DNA from: Methylophilales bacterium LSUCC0135
Lineage (GTDB): Bacteria; Pseudomonadota; Gammaproteobacteria; Burkholderiales; Methylophilaceae
Length of the DNA: 64,000 nt
Assembly: GCA_001704575.1 (NCBI GenBank)
Contig: MCAW01000001.1
Coordinates: 16,008-80,007, forward strand
Direction of reading: 5' to 3'
Of this stretch, positions 1 through 7,329 are shown in pieces (position 1 is the stretch's first letter; each line of letters starts with the position of its first letter). The notes under the pieces were generated by a model. It did no database searches, was not told the origin of the DNA, and worked only from the letters and a program-made list of their open reading frames with translations. The position numbers and the translations under genes were made by a program.

Positions 1-66
1 TTCAATATCTGCGTGCCGCTGATCGATGCCTACACTCAGCCGCGCGTATTCGGTCACGATAAATAA
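1..66 (+). CDS. rnfD: RnfD C-terminal end (partial)
   Basis: Only the last 21 codons are in the window, reading to a TAA at 64-66. The residues PLIDAYTQPRVFGH match the conserved tail of RnfD/RsxD, the membrane subunit of the Rnf (Rsx) electron-transport complex that carries a covalently bound FMN. The TAA overlaps the ATG of the next gene by one base (taATG), and the next two genes are RnfG and RnfE, which supports the call. The body of the gene lies before the window, so nothing more can be said about its integrity. Confidence 0.85.
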   Translation, partial: FNICVPLIDAYTQPRVFGHDK

Positions 67-728
67 TGCCCAGGGAAATCGTCAAACACGCAGCCAGTAC
101 CGCAGCGATCATGATGGCGTTTGCCATTGTCGGCACCGCGATGCTGGCCTATGTCTTCGATGTAACAAAAACGCCGATTGCCGAGAGCGAGGCGAAGGCA
201 CGGATGGCGCTGTTCCGTCAGATCGTGCCGGACGCATTGCATGACAACGGATTGCTGGAGGATGTCATCGAGATACCGGCCGACCCTCTGCTGGGCAACA
301 GAACGGTGTCGCATGCTTACCGGGCAAGCCTGCAAGGTAAGCGCACCGCCGTGATTCTGGAAGCCATCGCGCCGGACGGCTACAGCGGCGACATCAAGCT
401 GCTGGTCGCAATCAAGGCGGATGGCAGCCTTGGAGGCGTGCGCGTGCTGGCGCATAAGGAGACACCAGGCCTGGGCGACTATATCGAAATCACGCACAGC
501 CAGTGGATCAAACAGTTCGATGGGAAATCGTTGACGGATGCCGCACAGTGGAGAGTGAAAAAGGATGGCGGCCAGTTCGATTACATGGCCGGGGCGACCA
601 TCACCCCGCGTGCGGTGGTCAAGGCCGTGCGACAGGTACTGGAATACCATGCGATGCATCGCAAATCCCTGTTCGCAGATGTTGTCACAACAAAAGAAGC
701 GGATAGTGCAGCAGGAGCAGCCTCATGA
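66..728 (+). CDS. rnfG: Rnf electron transport complex subunit G
   Basis: RnfG/RsxG is the periplasm-facing FMN-binding subunit of the Rnf complex, which couples electron flow between NADH and ferredoxin to ion movement or, as Rsx, reduces SoxR. The 220-residue protein has one N-terminal membrane anchor (about residues 13-32) followed by an FMN-binding domain. The motif GATIT near residues 176-180 carries the threonine that receives covalent FMN in this family. The ATG at 66 overlaps the rnfD stop, and the stop overlaps the rnfE start (ATGA), so all three are translated as one operon. Length is normal. The earlier operon genes (rnfA, B, C) are outside the window. Confidence 0.93.
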   Translation: MPREIVKHAASTAAIMMAFAIVGTAMLAYVFDVTKTPIAESEAKARMALFRQIVPDALHDNGLLEDVIEIPADPLLGNRTVSHAYRASLQGKRTAVILEAIAPDGYSGDIKLLVAIKADGSLGGVRVLAHKETPGLGDYIEITHSQWIKQFDGKSLTDAAQWRVKKDGGQFDYMAGATITPRAVVKAVRQVLEYHAMHRKSLFADVVTTKEADSAAGAAS

Positions 729-1408
729 GTACAACCAAGGAAATCGTGGAAAATGGCTTGTGGAAGCAAAACCCCGGCGTGGTCCAGCTGCTCGGTCTTT
801 GCCCGACGCTGGCGGTGACGACGACGCTGGTCAACGGCCTCAGCCTCGGTCTCGCCACGGCGCTGGTGATGGCCGCGAGCAATGGCGCGGTATCGCCGGT
901 GCGCCGCTATATTCCCGACGAAATCCGTGTGCCGGTATTCATACTGGTGATTGCAGCACTGGTGACCGTGATCGATCTTCTCATCAATGCCTTCGCCCTG
1001 CCGTTGCATCAGGTGCTCGGCATTTTCATTCCGCTGATTGTGGTCAACTGTATCGTTCTGGCTCGCGTCGAGTCGTTTGCCGCCAAGAACGAACCGGTGC
1101 CGTCGGTGCTGGATGGGTTCATGATGGGCATCGGTCTGACGCTGGTGCTGAGCCTGCTTGGCGGTATGCGTGAGCTGATCGGCAAGGGCACCCTGTTTTC
1201 CGGTATTGATCTGGCATTCGGTCCTAACGCGGCACAGTTCATCGTGACGGTCATTCCCGATTATCACGGCTTTCTGCTGGCGATTCTGCCGCCAGGTGCC
1301 TTTATCGGTCTGGCTTTGCTGATCGCTGGCAGGAACTGGGTCGAACAACGCAAGCTCGCTGCTGCCCAGTCCGGCAATCTGCCGCTGGCGCCGGCAAGCA
1401 GTCACTGA
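725..1408 (+). CDS. rnfE: Rnf electron transport complex subunit E
   Basis: RnfE/RsxE is an integral membrane subunit of the Rnf complex, with about six transmembrane helices and homology to the NqrD/RnfA family. The sequence opens with the characteristic NGLWKQNPGVVQLLGLCP, which is strongly conserved in RsxE. Hydrophobic segments follow throughout, and the tail after about residue 205 is polar and variable. The ATG overlaps the rnfG stop by four bases. The gene is followed 16 bases later by nth, the same rnfE-nth order seen in many gamma- and betaproteobacteria. Confidence 0.95.
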   Translation: MSTTKEIVENGLWKQNPGVVQLLGLCPTLAVTTTLVNGLSLGLATALVMAASNGAVSPVRRYIPDEIRVPVFILVIAALVTVIDLLINAFALPLHQVLGIFIPLIVVNCIVLARVESFAAKNEPVPSVLDGFMMGIGLTLVLSLLGGMRELIGKGTLFSGIDLAFGPNAAQFIVTVIPDYHGFLLAILPPGAFIGLALLIAGRNWVEQRKLAAAQSGNLPLAPASSH

Positions 1409-1424
1409 TCGGACCCGCTCAGCA

Positions 1425-2078
1425 ATGAATGCGAAAAAACGGCTGGAGATTTTTCGCAGACTGAGTGCTGCCATTCCCGAGCCGACCACCGAGCTGGTGC
1501 ATCATTCGACATTCGAGCTGCTGATTGCCGTGATCCTCTCGGCGCAGGCCACGGACAAGGGCGTCAATCTGGCCACTGCCAGGCTCTTCCCCGTTGCCAA
1601 TACGCCGGCTGCCATACTGGCGTTGGGTGTGGAGGGACTGGAATCTTACATCAAGACCATCGGCCTCTACCGCAGCAAGGCCAAAAACGTGATCGCAACT
1701 TGCCAGCGTCTGCTCGACCTGCATGACGGTCAGGTGCCGGATACGCGCGAAGCGCTGGAGAAGCTGCCCGGTGTCGGCCGCAAAACAGCCAATGTCATAT
1801 TGAACACGGCGTTCGGCAAACCGACCATTGCCGTCGATACGCACCTCTTCAGGCTCGGCAACCGCACCGGACTTGCGTCGGGAAAAACGCCGCTGGAAGT
1901 CGAAAAGAAACTCATGAAAACCGTGCCTGCTGAATATTTGCGTGATGCGCACCATTTGCTCATTCTGCATGGGCGCTATGTGTGCATCGCACGCAAACCC
2001 AAATGCGAAATCTGCGTGATTGCCGATTTATGCGAATACAAGGCCAAGGGCCTGCCACTGCAGGAGGCGCGCGCATGA
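1425..2078 (+). CDS. nth: Endonuclease III
   Basis: Bifunctional DNA N-glycosylase/AP lyase of base-excision repair that removes oxidised pyrimidines. The 217-residue protein has the helix-hairpin-helix LPGVGRKTANV with the catalytic lysine, the catalytic aspartate in AVDTHLFRL, and a C-terminal [4Fe-4S] cluster ligand set C-x6-C-x2-C-x5-C in the segment starting YVCIARKPKCEIC. All catalytic and cluster residues are present and the length is typical. It follows the rnf operon and its stop overlaps the start of the FIST gene (ATGA at 2075-2078), so it is probably co-transcribed with both neighbours. Confidence 0.97.
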   Translation: MNAKKRLEIFRRLSAAIPEPTTELVHHSTFELLIAVILSAQATDKGVNLATARLFPVANTPAAILALGVEGLESYIKTIGLYRSKAKNVIATCQRLLDLHDGQVPDTREALEKLPGVGRKTANVILNTAFGKPTIAVDTHLFRLGNRTGLASGKTPLEVEKKLMKTVPAEYLRDAHHLLILHGRYVCIARKPKCEICVIADLCEYKAKGLPLQEARA

Positions 2079-3184
2079 CGCGTGTTGCTACCGGGCTTGC
2101 CACGGGCAGCGAGCCGAATCCGGCGCTGGCCGCCAGAGCCGTCGAGTCGGCCATGCAGCGCGCCGGTATTCAGGTCGCCAGCAGTGTCCTGCTGATCCTG
2201 ACTTCGGAATTTGCACGAGACCCGCAGCCCGCGCTGAAAGCAGCCGCCAAGACGGCCAATTGCACCCAGGTGGTCGGCTGCTCGGCCATGGGACTCTACA
2301 CCGAGGAAGACTGGGTGCTGGATGCCCCGGCCGTTGCCGCCATGGTGTTCCCCGATCAGATCGGGCTGGAACCGCCCTCGGCAACTGACAGCAAACAGTT
2401 GCTGCTGACCCTGGCGGCACCGAATGCGCTCAATACGACCTGGATGACAGCACCCGGCATACGTTTTGGCGGCGTTTCCGGCGATGCGATCGGGCAGGGG
2501 CCGTTTTCGGTCTGGCAGTTCGGCAAGGGCTCCGCGCTTGGTCACTGTGAAGCTGCATTGCGCGGCGTGCGCGGTGCTGTGGCTGCATCGCACGGCTTGC
2601 GGGTGCTCAACCTGCCGCGCGCGGTGAGTAAAGTCAACGGCCTCGACCTCGTCATGCTCGATGACAAACAGGCGCTGGCTTGCCTCAATACCGCACGCGC
2701 TGGCTATGACACACTGCCGATGCATTACGTCATGGCGATTTTTGCCGATACGCCTGAAGCCATCAGCGCAGGCAATTATCAGGTTGCCTCACTGATCAGC
2801 GGTAACGAAGATGACAACTCGGTTACATTGGCCAAGCCCTTGAACAAGGGGCAGTATCTCAGCTGGGCCATGCGGGATACCGAAATGGCCGTGGCCGACC
2901 TGCAGCAAACGGCATCCAATCTGCAAACGAGTCTGGGCGTAAAACCCGAGTTCGGACTTTTCTTTTCCTGCCTGGGGCGTGGCCCGTATTTTTACGGCGG
3001 CCTGGACCGCGATCTGCTCTCATTGCGTCAGCGTTTTCCCGGCATGCCCATCATCGGCTTTTATGGTAACGGTGAGATTGCGCCGGTCAACGGTGGACAG
3101 CAAACCGGCTGCGAGCTGCTCGAATATTCGGCCGTTCTCGGTCTCTTTTCGCGTAGTGAGCCGCCGGGACAAACGGGAGCATAG
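2075..3184 (+). CDS. FIST domain-containing protein
   Basis: A 369-residue cytoplasmic protein with the FIST N (about residues 20-215) and FIST C (about 225-350) architecture. The sequence has the family signature GCSAMGLYTEE near the N-terminus and the C-terminal PIIGFYGNGEIAPVNG. FIST domains are predicted small-ligand sensors, often found with signalling proteins; the ligand is not known for most members. I chose the ATG at 2075, which overlaps the nth stop, over an in-frame ATG at 1982 inside nth. No output domain (HAMP, GGDEF, kinase) is fused or adjacent, so its signalling partner is not visible. It sits directly before a DUF1841 gene. Confidence 0.85.
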   Translation: MTRVATGLATGSEPNPALAARAVESAMQRAGIQVASSVLLILTSEFARDPQPALKAAAKTANCTQVVGCSAMGLYTEEDWVLDAPAVAAMVFPDQIGLEPPSATDSKQLLLTLAAPNALNTTWMTAPGIRFGGVSGDAIGQGPFSVWQFGKGSALGHCEAALRGVRGAVAASHGLRVLNLPRAVSKVNGLDLVMLDDKQALACLNTARAGYDTLPMHYVMAIFADTPEAISAGNYQVASLISGNEDDNSVTLAKPLNKGQYLSWAMRDTEMAVADLQQTASNLQTSLGVKPEFGLFFSCLGRGPYFYGGLDRDLLSLRQRFPGMPIIGFYGNGEIAPVNGGQQTGCELLEYSAVLGLFSRSEPPGQTGA

Positions 3185-3186
3185 CG

Positions 3187-3627
3187 GTGGCATTATTCAA
3201 CCCGAGCCGCGATCAGGTGCGGCAATTCTTTTTTGATGCCTGGTCGAAGTTCAAGGCCGGGCAACCTTTGAGTGATCTGGAAGCGATTGCGCTGGAGGTG
3301 ATGCAGATGCACCCGGAGTATCATCAGGTGCTCGATACGCCGGACCGCTATTTGGAACAGGCCTATTTCCCCGAAATGGGCGAGACCAATCCCTTCCTGC
3401 ACATGAGTCTGCATCTTTCCATTCTGGAGCAGCTGAGCATAGACCAGCCGCCCGGCATCAAACCTGCATACCAAACGCTGTTGCAGAAATTGGATGATGC
3501 CCATCAGGCCCAGCACGTGCTGATCGAGTGTCTGGCCGAGACCATCTGGCAGGCGCAGCGATCGCAGCGTGCAATGGATGCCGATGCTTATATAGCCTTG
3601 ATCCGACAAAAATCCACTACCGTCTGA
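3187..3627 (+). CDS. DUF1841 family protein
   Basis: A 146-residue protein matching the DUF1841 family, found mainly in beta- and gammaproteobacteria and of unknown function. Visible hallmarks are the N-terminal NPSRDQVRQFFFDAW, the central NPFLHMSLHLSILEQ and a C-terminal segment rich in HVLIECLAETIWQAQR. It is predicted soluble with no signal peptide. The start is GTG at 3187, two bases after the FIST stop, so the two are likely one transcript. No function is assigned. Confidence 0.85.
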   Translation: MALFNPSRDQVRQFFFDAWSKFKAGQPLSDLEAIALEVMQMHPEYHQVLDTPDRYLEQAYFPEMGETNPFLHMSLHLSILEQLSIDQPPGIKPAYQTLLQKLDDAHQAQHVLIECLAETIWQAQRSQRAMDADAYIALIRQKSTTV

Positions 3628-3661
3628 CCGGCTTCAACGAAAACTGTGCTTGAATGACGCC

Positions 3662-4222
3662 ATGACCGCAAAAAATCCGCACGACTGGCTCAACGAACAC
3701 GGCGACTATCTCTATCGTTTTGCGCTGGCGCGTCTGAGAGATACGCACCTGGCCGAAGATGCGGTGCAGGAGACTTTGCTGGCGGCGATCAAAAGCCCGT
3801 CTTTCGAGGGCAAGTCCGCGCCGCGCACCTGGCTTACCGGCATACTCAAGCACAAGATTGTCGATATCATCCGCAAGCAGATTACTAAAACGCCGGTTGA
3901 TGACATGAGCCGGCATGGCGCTGACGAAGATGCAACCGATGAATTCTTCAATCAGCGCGGACACTGGGCCGATGCGCCACTTGCATGGCCGGCGGCGGAG
4001 AATGCGCTGCAACAGCAGCAGTTTCTGGCCGTGCTGCAGCGCTGTCTCGACCGCTTGCCGCCCAAGCTTGCCCGGCTTTTTCTGCTGCGGGAGGTCCATG
4101 AAGATGATAACGAAAGCATTTGTAAGGAACTGCAAATCAGCCCGACCAATGCATGGGTCATGTTGTACAGGGCGCGCATGAGCTTGAGGCAATGTCTCGA
4201 ACTGCACTGGCTGGCAAAATGA
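3662..4222 (+). CDS. ECF-type RNA polymerase sigma factor
   Basis: An ECF sigma factor of about 186 residues. Region 2 spans about residues 10-75 (DYLYRFALARLRDTHLAEDAVQETLLA and a W-containing promoter-melting segment RTWLTGILKHKIVDIIRKQ). Region 4 spans about 125-180 (CLDRLPPKLARLFLLREV, then a helix-turn-helix ending in MLYRARMSLRQCL). It is followed by a small zinc-binding anti-sigma and then by a bufferin-like peptide, an MNIO enzyme and its partner, so it probably controls that set, as ECF factors do in other bufferin loci. An in-frame TTG at 3650 could add four residues; neither start has a convincing ribosome site. It is distinct from RpoE at 9183. Confidence 0.9.
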   Translation: MTAKNPHDWLNEHGDYLYRFALARLRDTHLAEDAVQETLLAAIKSPSFEGKSAPRTWLTGILKHKIVDIIRKQITKTPVDDMSRHGADEDATDEFFNQRGHWADAPLAWPAAENALQQQQFLAVLQRCLDRLPPKLARLFLLREVHEDDNESICKELQISPTNAWVMLYRARMSLRQCLELHWLAK

Positions 4223-4250
4223 ACTTTCTCAACCGACAGGATTCATTCAG

Positions 4251-4499
4251 ATGCTGAGTTGCAAACAAGCCAGCCAACTGGTTTCACAGGCACTCGACCG
4301 GCCGCTGACGCGGCGCGAGCGCTGGGCCTTGCGCTTGCATTTGTGGATGTGTGCTGGCTGCCGGCGATTCAACCTTCAGCTGGTTTTTATCCGTCTCGCA
4401 GTCGGGAGAATTCTGAGCGAGACCGAGCAGAACGGGAATTTGCGTTTGTCACCCGAAGCAAGGTTACGCATGACCAAGGCGCTGGAGTCCGGGCAATAA
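4251..4499 (+). CDS. Zinc-finger anti-sigma factor (ZAS-like)
   Basis: An 82-residue protein with the zinc-binding anti-sigma motif H-x3-C-x2-C in HLWMCAGC (residues 30-37), preceded by an upstream conserved cysteine in LSCKQAS. This matches the putative zinc-finger (zf-HC2) family of ECF anti-sigma factors. I see no convincing transmembrane helix, so it may act as a soluble, possibly redox- or metal-responsive regulator; that is inference. It lies 28 bases after the ECF sigma gene and 55 bases before the Cys-repeat peptide. The pairing sigma then anti-sigma is the standard arrangement. Confidence 0.83.
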   Translation: MLSCKQASQLVSQALDRPLTRRERWALRLHLWMCAGCRRFNLQLVFIRLAVGRILSETEQNGNLRLSPEARLRMTKALESGQ

Positions 4500-4554
4500 G
4501 CCCCGGCATGCCGGCGTATTCCATTGTTTGATTGATATATTCAGGAGATTCATG

Positions 4555-4881
4555 ATGAAAGCTTCCAAATCCGCACTGACACTTGCTCTCGGCGGTGCAT
4601 TCGCCGCATCCATCGCTGCAGCGCCGCTGGCTGCAGCAGAAAATCCATTCGCATTGAAACCGCTGGCTTCCGGCTATATGGTGGTGGAACATCACGGTGA
4701 AAAAGATAAAGAAGGCAAATGCGGGGCTGGCAAGTGCGGCGCTGAAATGAAGTCGGAAAAGAAAACCGATGCCGAAGGCAAATGCGGCACCGGCAAGTGC
4801 GGCAGCGAAATGAAATCTGAAAAGAAGGCCGGCGCTGAGGGCAAATGCGGTACCGGCAAGTGCGGCGCCGAGAAGAAGTAA
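4555..4881 (+). CDS. Bufferin/HvfA-like secreted Cys-repeat RiPP precursor
   Basis: A 108-residue precursor with a signal peptide (about residues 1-28, ending APLAAA) and a low-complexity C-terminus made of a 21-residue unit repeated about 2.7 times. Each unit contains EGKCG followed by a second GKCG; cysteines are at 56, 61, 77, 82, 98 and 103. EGKCG repeats define HvfA of Haemophilus influenzae and the BufA2-type bufferins, whose cysteines are converted to copper-binding heterocycles by a DUF692/MNIO enzyme with a DUF2063 partner; both partners are encoded directly downstream. AGGAG at 4543-4547 sits seven bases before the ATG at 4555; an ATG at 4552 would be close for that site. Copper buffering in the periplasm is inferred from the family. 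Confidence 0.88.
   Translation: MKASKSALTLALGGAFAASIAAAPLAAAENPFALKPLASGYMVVEHHGEKDKEGKCGAGKCGAEMKSEKKTDAEGKCGTGKCGSEMKSEKKAGAEGKCGTGKCGAEKK
4711..4881 (+). repeat. 63-bp in-gene tandem repeat encoding EGKCG units
   Basis: Units start at 4711, 4774 and 4837; the last is cut short by the stop codon. Each encodes EGKCG-x-GKCG-x-E followed, in the first two, by MKSEKK and a short spacer. The DNA units are similar but have synonymous and spacer differences, so they are not a recent perfect duplication. The repeat sets the number of modifiable cysteines in the peptide. Confidence 0.85.
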
Positions 4882-4882
4882 T

Positions 4883-5764
4883 TTGTCGCGACTGGCCGAT
4901 ATCAGAGGCGCCGGGCTGGGGCTCAAACGCGAGCTTGTGCCACAGATTCAGGCGGCCTGGGGCAGTCCGCTGATTGCCTCGATCGATTTTCTCGAAATCG
5001 CGCCGGAAAACTGGATAGGGGCGGGCGGCAAATCAGCCAGCCAGCTGGCCTGGTGTGCCGAACGCTACCCTCTGGTGTGTCACGGTCTTTCGCTGTCGCT
5101 GGGCGGGCCGCATCCGCTGGATGAAGTCTTTCTCCAACGCGTGCGGCAATTTCTCGATAAGCACCGGATTCCTTTGTATACCGAACATCTGAGCTACTGC
5201 TCGGATGGCGGCTATCTTTACGATTTGCTGCCGATACCGTTTACCGCAGAAGCCGTGCATTACGTAGCGGAACGCATCCGGCGCACGCAGGATATTCTGG
5301 GCCGCCGTATTGCGGTCGAGAATGCTTCATTCTATGTTGCGGCGCCTATCGCCGAGATGGACGAGTTGACCTTTCTGCGCGCCGTACTGGCAGAAGCCGA
5401 TTGCGATCTGCATCTCGATATCAATAATATCTACGTCAACAGCGTCAATTTTGGTTATGACCCTTACGCGTTCCTGCGCGGCATTCCCGGCGAACGTATT
5501 GTCTATGGGCATATAGCCGGTCATGACCGGCAGGCCGACGATCTCATCATCGACACGCATGCGCAGGATGTGATCGACCCGGTATGGGACATGCTGCGGC
5601 AGGCCTACACGGAGTTCGGCACTTTTCCGACCCTGCTGGAGCGCGACAGCAATATCCCCCCGCTGGACCTGCTCATGGCCGAAGTGGACAGGATCGCCGC
5701 CTTGCAGCAGGCTTGCAGAGTCAACACCAAAGCGGAGACTGCAACGGAGGTCATGGCATTGTGA
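4883..5764 (+). CDS. DUF692/MNIO family iron oxidative enzyme (BufB/HvfB-like)
   Basis: A 293-residue TIM-barrel enzyme of the DUF692 family, now called MNIO (multinuclear non-heme iron-dependent oxidative enzymes). Members oxidise cysteines in peptide substrates; HvfB and BufB act on EGKCG-type precursors. Candidate iron ligands are all present: H67 ([10 protein letters not shown]), E101/H102 (EHLSY), E146/N147 (ENASFY), D179/N182 (DINNIYVN), H210/H214 (GHIAGH), D224/H226 (DTHAQD) and E253 (LLERD). The start is TTG at 4883, two bases after the precursor stop with a weak AGAAG upstream; no closer ATG exists, so low translation relative to the precursor is likely. Its stop overlaps the next gene's start. 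Confidence 0.9.
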   Translation: MSRLADIRGAGLGLKRELVPQIQAAWGSPLIASIDFLEIAPENWIGAGGKSASQLAWCAERYPLVCHGLSLSLGGPHPLDEVFLQRVRQFLDKHRIPLYTEHLSYCSDGGYLYDLLPIPFTAEAVHYVAERIRRTQDILGRRIAVENASFYVAAPIAEMDELTFLRAVLAEADCDLHLDINNIYVNSVNFGYDPYAFLRGIPGERIVYGHIAGHDRQADDLIIDTHAQDVIDPVWDMLRQAYTEFGTFPTLLERDSNIPPLDLLMAEVDRIAALQQACRVNTKAETATEVMAL

Positions 5765-6546
5765 GTCAGGCCGGCAAGCTGCCCTTGTTCCAGCAATACC
5801 AGCTGCAGTTCAGCGCGCACATCCGCAACCCTGATGCGGTCGCCAAACCGGAACGGGTGTCTGCCAAACGCATGCGCGTCTACCGGGCATTGGTGTTCGA
5901 TAATCTCGACACCACCCTGGGCGCCTGTTTTCCCGTCTGCAAACAGATACTGGGCAAGCGCCGCTGGCGGCAGCTCATACGCAGCTTTCTTGTGCATCAC
6001 CGTGCTGCAAGCCCGCTGTTCAGGCAGATTCCGGAGGAGTTTCTGGGATTTCTGCAAACCTTGCCGGGTATTGCCGGCAGCCCCGAACTGCCGCCGTTTT
6101 TCAACAGCCTGGCACATTATGAATGGGTGGAGCTCGCCGTCTCGGCGGCAGAAGCGCCAAATGTTCCGGCAGGCATGGATACCGCAGGCGATCTGCTACA
6201 GGGATATCCAGTGCTCACCGGCGCGTTGATGCTGCTCCGCTATGATTATCCGGTGCAGCAGATTTCACTACGTTTTCAACCGCAGGCGCCGTTGCAAACA
6301 CCGGTTGATCTGCTGGTGTTCCGCGATGCTTCTGATCAGGTCCGGTTTGCTGAACTCAACGCCGTCACGGCCCGGCTTGTGGCCCTGTTGCAGACGCAAA
6401 AGCTGACCGGCTTGCAGGTGCTGGAGCAAATCGCGGGCGAACTGGCGCATCCGCAACCACAGATCATGATCGATTTCGGCAGCCGCGTGCTGGCGGACCT
6501 CCGCGTGCAAGGCGCGATTATCGGCGTGCAGCGGATGGCAGTCTGA
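5761..6546 (+). CDS. DUF2063 family MNIO partner protein (BufC/HvfC-like)
   Basis: A 261-residue protein with an N-terminal DUF2063 domain (about residues 5-95, including [28 protein letters not shown] and the HYEWVELAV segment near 120). In HvfABC and bufferin systems this partner binds the precursor and delivers it to the MNIO enzyme. The GTG at 5761 overlaps the DUF692 stop (GTGA) and has GGAGG at 5746-5750, so translational coupling is likely; this start excludes a longer upstream extension. The gene order precursor, DUF692, DUF2063 is diagnostic. No DoxX gene, sometimes found with such loci, is visible here. Confidence 0.88.
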   Translation: MSQAGKLPLFQQYQLQFSAHIRNPDAVAKPERVSAKRMRVYRALVFDNLDTTLGACFPVCKQILGKRRWRQLIRSFLVHHRAASPLFRQIPEEFLGFLQTLPGIAGSPELPPFFNSLAHYEWVELAVSAAEAPNVPAGMDTAGDLLQGYPVLTGALMLLRYDYPVQQISLRFQPQAPLQTPVDLLVFRDASDQVRFAELNAVTARLVALLQTQKLTGLQVLEQIAGELAHPQPQIMIDFGSRVLADLRVQGAIIGVQRMAV

Positions 6547-6549
6547 ACG

Positions 6550-7323
6550 ATGCGAATGCTGCTGGACAGATTCAGGCGCTGGCGCCAGCAGCGTATCCTG
6601 CAACGCCACGCCTTGCCGGAAGTTGAGTGGCAGTCGGCTGTGGCGGAACTTCCGCTGTTGCACGGCCTTGATGCTGACGAGCACAAGCGTCTGCGCGAAC
6701 TGGCGACCCTGTTTCTTTACCGCAAGCAGGTGATGGCAGCCGAAGGTTATCGCCTGAGTGAAAAGGTGCGGATCAAGATTGCGGCCCAAGCCTGCCTGCC
6801 GGTGCTCAACCTCGGACTGGAATGTTACTCGGGCTGGGTGTCAGTGATCGTCTATCCGGATGAGTTCGTGCCCGGCCGCGAATACACCGACGAAGCCGGT
6901 GTGGTGCACATCGACCGCTTGCCGATGATAGGCGAGTCATGGCAGCGCGGGCCGGTGATTCTCTCTGCGGCTGACGTCGAGCATGCCGGCGCGGTTGATG
7001 GCGTCAATGTCGTCATCCACGAGTTCGTCCACAAGCTTGACATGTTGAACGGCGATGCCGACGGTTTTCCGCCGCTTCACCGCGGCATGTCTGCGGCTGC
7101 CTGGACACAGGCCTTCACGCAGGCGTATGAGGATTTTTGCCGCCAGGTGGATAGCGGCGCGGTGACTGCCATTGATCCTTACGCGGCGGAGAATCCTGCC
7201 GAATTCTTCGCCGTGATCAGTGAAGTGTTCTTCGAGAAGCCGCATGTCCTGCTGGCCGAATACCCGCAGGTTTACCGCCAGCTGGCGGATTTTTACCGGC
7301 AGGATCCGGCCGGCCGGTTTTGA
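6550..7323 (+). CDS. mtfA: MtfA-family zinc metallopeptidase
   Basis: Homologue of MtfA (DgsA/Mlc anti-repressor, YeeI), a zinc aminopeptidase-like protein with a fold related to anthrax lethal factor. The 257-residue protein has the metal-binding HEFVHKLD (about residues 157-164) and a downstream glutamate in NPAEFFAVISEVFFE, both expected of the family. In E. coli MtfA binds the glucose regulator Mlc; no Mlc gene is present here, so the partner is unknown. It starts three bases after the DUF2063 stop and may belong to the same transcript, although a functional link with peptide maturation is not established. Confidence 0.9.
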   Translation: MRMLLDRFRRWRQQRILQRHALPEVEWQSAVAELPLLHGLDADEHKRLRELATLFLYRKQVMAAEGYRLSEKVRIKIAAQACLPVLNLGLECYSGWVSVIVYPDEFVPGREYTDEAGVVHIDRLPMIGESWQRGPVILSAADVEHAGAVDGVNVVIHEFVHKLDMLNGDADGFPPLHRGMSAAAWTQAFTQAYEDFCRQVDSGAVTAIDPYAAENPAEFFAVISEVFFEKPHVLLAEYPQVYRQLADFYRQDPAGRF

Positions 7324-7329
7324 CCGCCG

